Of a stretch of DNA of 26,414 nucleotides, positions 24,634 through 26,414 are shown piece by piece. The first letter of the stretch is position 1. The number at the start of each line of letters is the position of its first letter. Source of the DNA: JAKBCQ01 sp021807585 (lineage in GTDB: Bacteria > Planctomycetota > Planctomycetia > Isosphaerales > Isosphaeraceae); the NCBI GenBank assembly GCA_027325115.1, contig DAHWFG010000144.1, positions 1 to 26,414 of the forward strand, given 5' to 3'. Below the pieces are notes generated by a model. That model ran no database searches. It saw only the letters and a list, made by a program, of their open reading frames with translations, and had not been told where the DNA came from. The position numbers and the translations under genes are program-made.

Positions 24634-26414
24634 ATGGGTTATCGCACGTTAGCGGAATGTATCGCCGATCTTCGCTCCAGCGGCCGTTTGATCGATATTG
24701 ATCAAGAGGTCGATTCGTATCTCGAAGCCGCCGCGATCCAAAGGCGCGTTTACGACGCGGGAGGGCCCGCGATCTATTATTCACGCATTAAGGGATGTTC
24801 ATTCCCGATGGTGTCCAACCTCTTCGGCACGATCGACCGAGCCCGCTTCATCTTTCGCGATACGCTCGACGCCGTGCGGAAGCTCGTCGAAGTCAAAATC
24901 AACCCGGCGCAAGCGATCAAAAATCCCTGGAAATATCGATCCCTGCCGTTTACGGCTCTTCACTTATTACCCCGCATGGTTCGATCGGGACCGGTCGTCG
25001 CGTGCGAGACGACGATCGAACGATTACCACATCTGCAATCATGGCCGATGGACGGAGGCGCGTTCGTCACCCTCCCTCAGGTTTACACCGAGGATCCCGA
25101 CCGTCCTGGGCTCGCGAAATCGAATCTTGGCATGTATCGTGTGCAGTTAACCGGGAATTCTTATCGTTTGAATCACGAGATCGGCTTACATTATCAGATA
25201 CACCGAGGAATCGGCGTTCATCACGCCGCGGCGATCCGCAAAGGCGTTCCGCTCAAGGCGAACGTGTTTGTCGGCGGACCTCCCGCGCTCACTCTCGCCG
25301 CGGTCATGCCTTTACCAGAGGGATTGCCCGAACTCGCGTTCGCTGGAGCGCTCGGCGGACTTAGGGTCGATATGATTCCGATCGAAGGATATCTGCCCGT
25401 TCCCGCCGAAGCCGATTTCGCGATCGTCGGCGAGATCGACCCCGATCGCAGGCTTCCCGAGGGTCCGTTCGGCGATCATCTCGGCTATTACAGCCTCACG
25501 CATGATTTCCCGGTGATGAACGTTCACAAGGTGTATCACAGACCCGGGGCGATCTGGCCGTTCACCTCGGTGGGAAGGCCGCCGCAGGAGGACACGACGT
25601 TCGGCGAGCTGATCCACGAACTGACGGGCCCGCTGATACCGACCGTTTTGCCCGGGGTTCGCGCCGTGCACGCCGTCGACGCCGCGGGGGTTCACCCCCT
25701 TCTGCTCGCGATCGCTTCGGAACGCTACGTTCCCTACGCCGAAACGCGCACGCCTCAAGAAATCCTCACGGCGGCGAACGCGATACTTGGACAAGGGCAA
25801 ATGTCTCTTGCCAAATACCTGTTGATCGTCGCCGGAGAAGACGACCCCGAACTTGATATTCACGATATACCCGCTTTCCTCAAGCATCTGCTCGAACGCG
25901 TCGATTGGTCGAGGGATCTTCATTTTCACACGAATACGACGATCGACACGCTTGATTACTCGGGACACGCGCTCAACGGGGGATCGAAGGTCGTGATCGC
26001 CGCCGCGGGCGCCAAACGACGCGATCTCCTCGGCGATATTCCAGGCGATCTCCGTTTCCCGCACGGCTTCGACGATCCCCGCATCGTTCTTCCCGGCGTC
26101 GTCGCGGTGCGTTCTCCGAAATATCAACTTCGGCCCGACGCGTCGGGAGCGGATACCGGCGATGATCCCGCGCTCAATCGCTTTTGCCGATCGTTCACGC
26201 CCGGCGATCCGATAAGCCGATTCGCGTGCGTCGTGCTCGTCGACGACGCCGAATTCACGGCGCGTTCGGTTCGCAATTTTTTATGGGTAACGTTCACGCG
26301 TTCGAATCCCGCCGCGGATATCGACGGAATCGGTGCGTTTTGCAGGCAAAAACATTGGGGATGCGCCGGCCCGATCGTCGTCGACGCTCGCATCAAGCCG
26401 CGACACGCTCCACC
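24634..26414 (+). CDS. ubiD: UbiD-family decarboxylase, probable menaquinone (MqnL-type), 3' partial
   Basis: An open frame of 593 codons running off the right edge. It begins MGYRTLAECIADLRSSGRL and contains SNLFGTIDRARF, the cofactor-binding segment NLGMYRVQLTGNSYRLNHEIG, ALGGLRVDMIPIEGYLPVPAEADFAIVGEI, and the catalytic acidic region LPEGPFGDHLGYY (near residue 275-290), all hallmarks of UbiD. VTFTRSNPAADID and VVDARIKP near the edge are typical of the last part, so only a short end is missing. It decarboxylates an aromatic or prenylated acid with prenylated FMN from UbiX. At about 600 residues it is longer than E. coli UbiD (about 500) and resembles the long menaquinone-type members. ATG at 24634 has only a weak upstream site. 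It starts divergently from ubiE. Confidence 0.92.
   Translation, partial: MGYRTLAECIADLRSSGRLIDIDQEVDSYLEAAAIQRRVYDAGGPAIYYSRIKGCSFPMVSNLFGTIDRARFIFRDTLDAVRKLVEVKINPAQAIKNPWKYRSLPFTALHLLPRMVRSGPVVACETTIERLPHLQSWPMDGGAFVTLPQVYTEDPDRPGLAKSNLGMYRVQLTGNSYRLNHEIGLHYQIHRGIGVHHAAAIRKGVPLKANVFVGGPPALTLAAVMPLPEGLPELAFAGALGGLRVDMIPIEGYLPVPAEADFAIVGEIDPDRRLPEGPFGDHLGYYSLTHDFPVMNVHKVYHRPGAIWPFTSVGRPPQEDTTFGELIHELTGPLIPTVLPGVRAVHAVDAAGVHPLLLAIASERYVPYAETRTPQEILTAANAILGQGQMSLAKYLLIVAGEDDPELDIHDIPAFLKHLLERVDWSRDLHFHTNTTIDTLDYSGHALNGGSKVVIAAAGAKRRDLLGDIPGDLRFPHGFDDPRIVLPGVVAVRSPKYQLRPDASGADTGDDPALNRFCRSFTPGDPISRFACVVLVDDAEFTARSVRNFLWVTFTRSNPAADIDGIGAFCRQKHWGCAGPIVVDARIKPRHAP

Noticed and set aside
21046..26414. 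Ubiquinone biosynthesis cluster
   Set aside because: No UbiG or ring hydroxylases in the window; UbiE, UbiX, UbiD and UbiA together also fit menaquinone, which is expected for this group.

Overview
The window comes from a moderately high-GC bacterium, about 58-60% G+C by eye. I infer a planctomycete. An imperfect palindrome at 758-861 has arms resembling an intergenic repeat I remember from Rhodopirellula-type genomes. Late menaquinone genes sit without any sign of ubiquinone synthesis, ribosome binding sites are often weak or absent, and GATC is strikingly frequent. The taxonomic call is an inference. I see no tRNA, rRNA, CRISPR array or insertion sequence.

Left part (1-12516). Bases 1-1131 hold no gene I can support, but they contain three repeat structures. 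From 11809 down to 1132 ten genes follow each other on the minus strand: lysS with an extra N-terminal KTSC domain, a LolC/E-type permease and its LolD-type ATPase, ilvE, a universal stress protein, a class I aminotransferase, a Nudix hydrolase, and a tightly overlapping trio of molybdopterin oxidoreductase, glutaredoxin-like protein and TIGR04282-type transferase. A good sigma70-like promoter lies about 150 bases before lysS, in a 707-base gap without a convincing gene.

Middle (12517-20981). A two-domain ABC permease of the iron(III)/thiamine type stands alone on the plus strand. It is followed by an exopolysaccharide or lipid-linked glycan cluster. On the minus strand are a polyprenyl-phosphate sugar-1-phosphate transferase and an overlapping family 2 glycosyltransferase. 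On the plus strand, divergently, are a family 2 glycosyltransferase, a multi-pass membrane glycosyltransferase overlapping it by ATGA, and a family 4 glycosyltransferase. The initiating transferase would load a first sugar phosphate on the lipid carrier and the others would extend or decorate it.

Right part (21046-26414). This is a late menaquinone block. ubiE/menG, ubiX, a short-chain dehydrogenase and a UbiA-type prenyltransferase form a minus-strand operon, and a UbiD-type decarboxylase starts divergently and runs off the window. UbiA would prenylate the aromatic acid, UbiX would make prenylated FMN for UbiD, UbiD would decarboxylate and UbiE would methylate. This set fits the futalosine route to menaquinone; the early mqn genes are not in the window.
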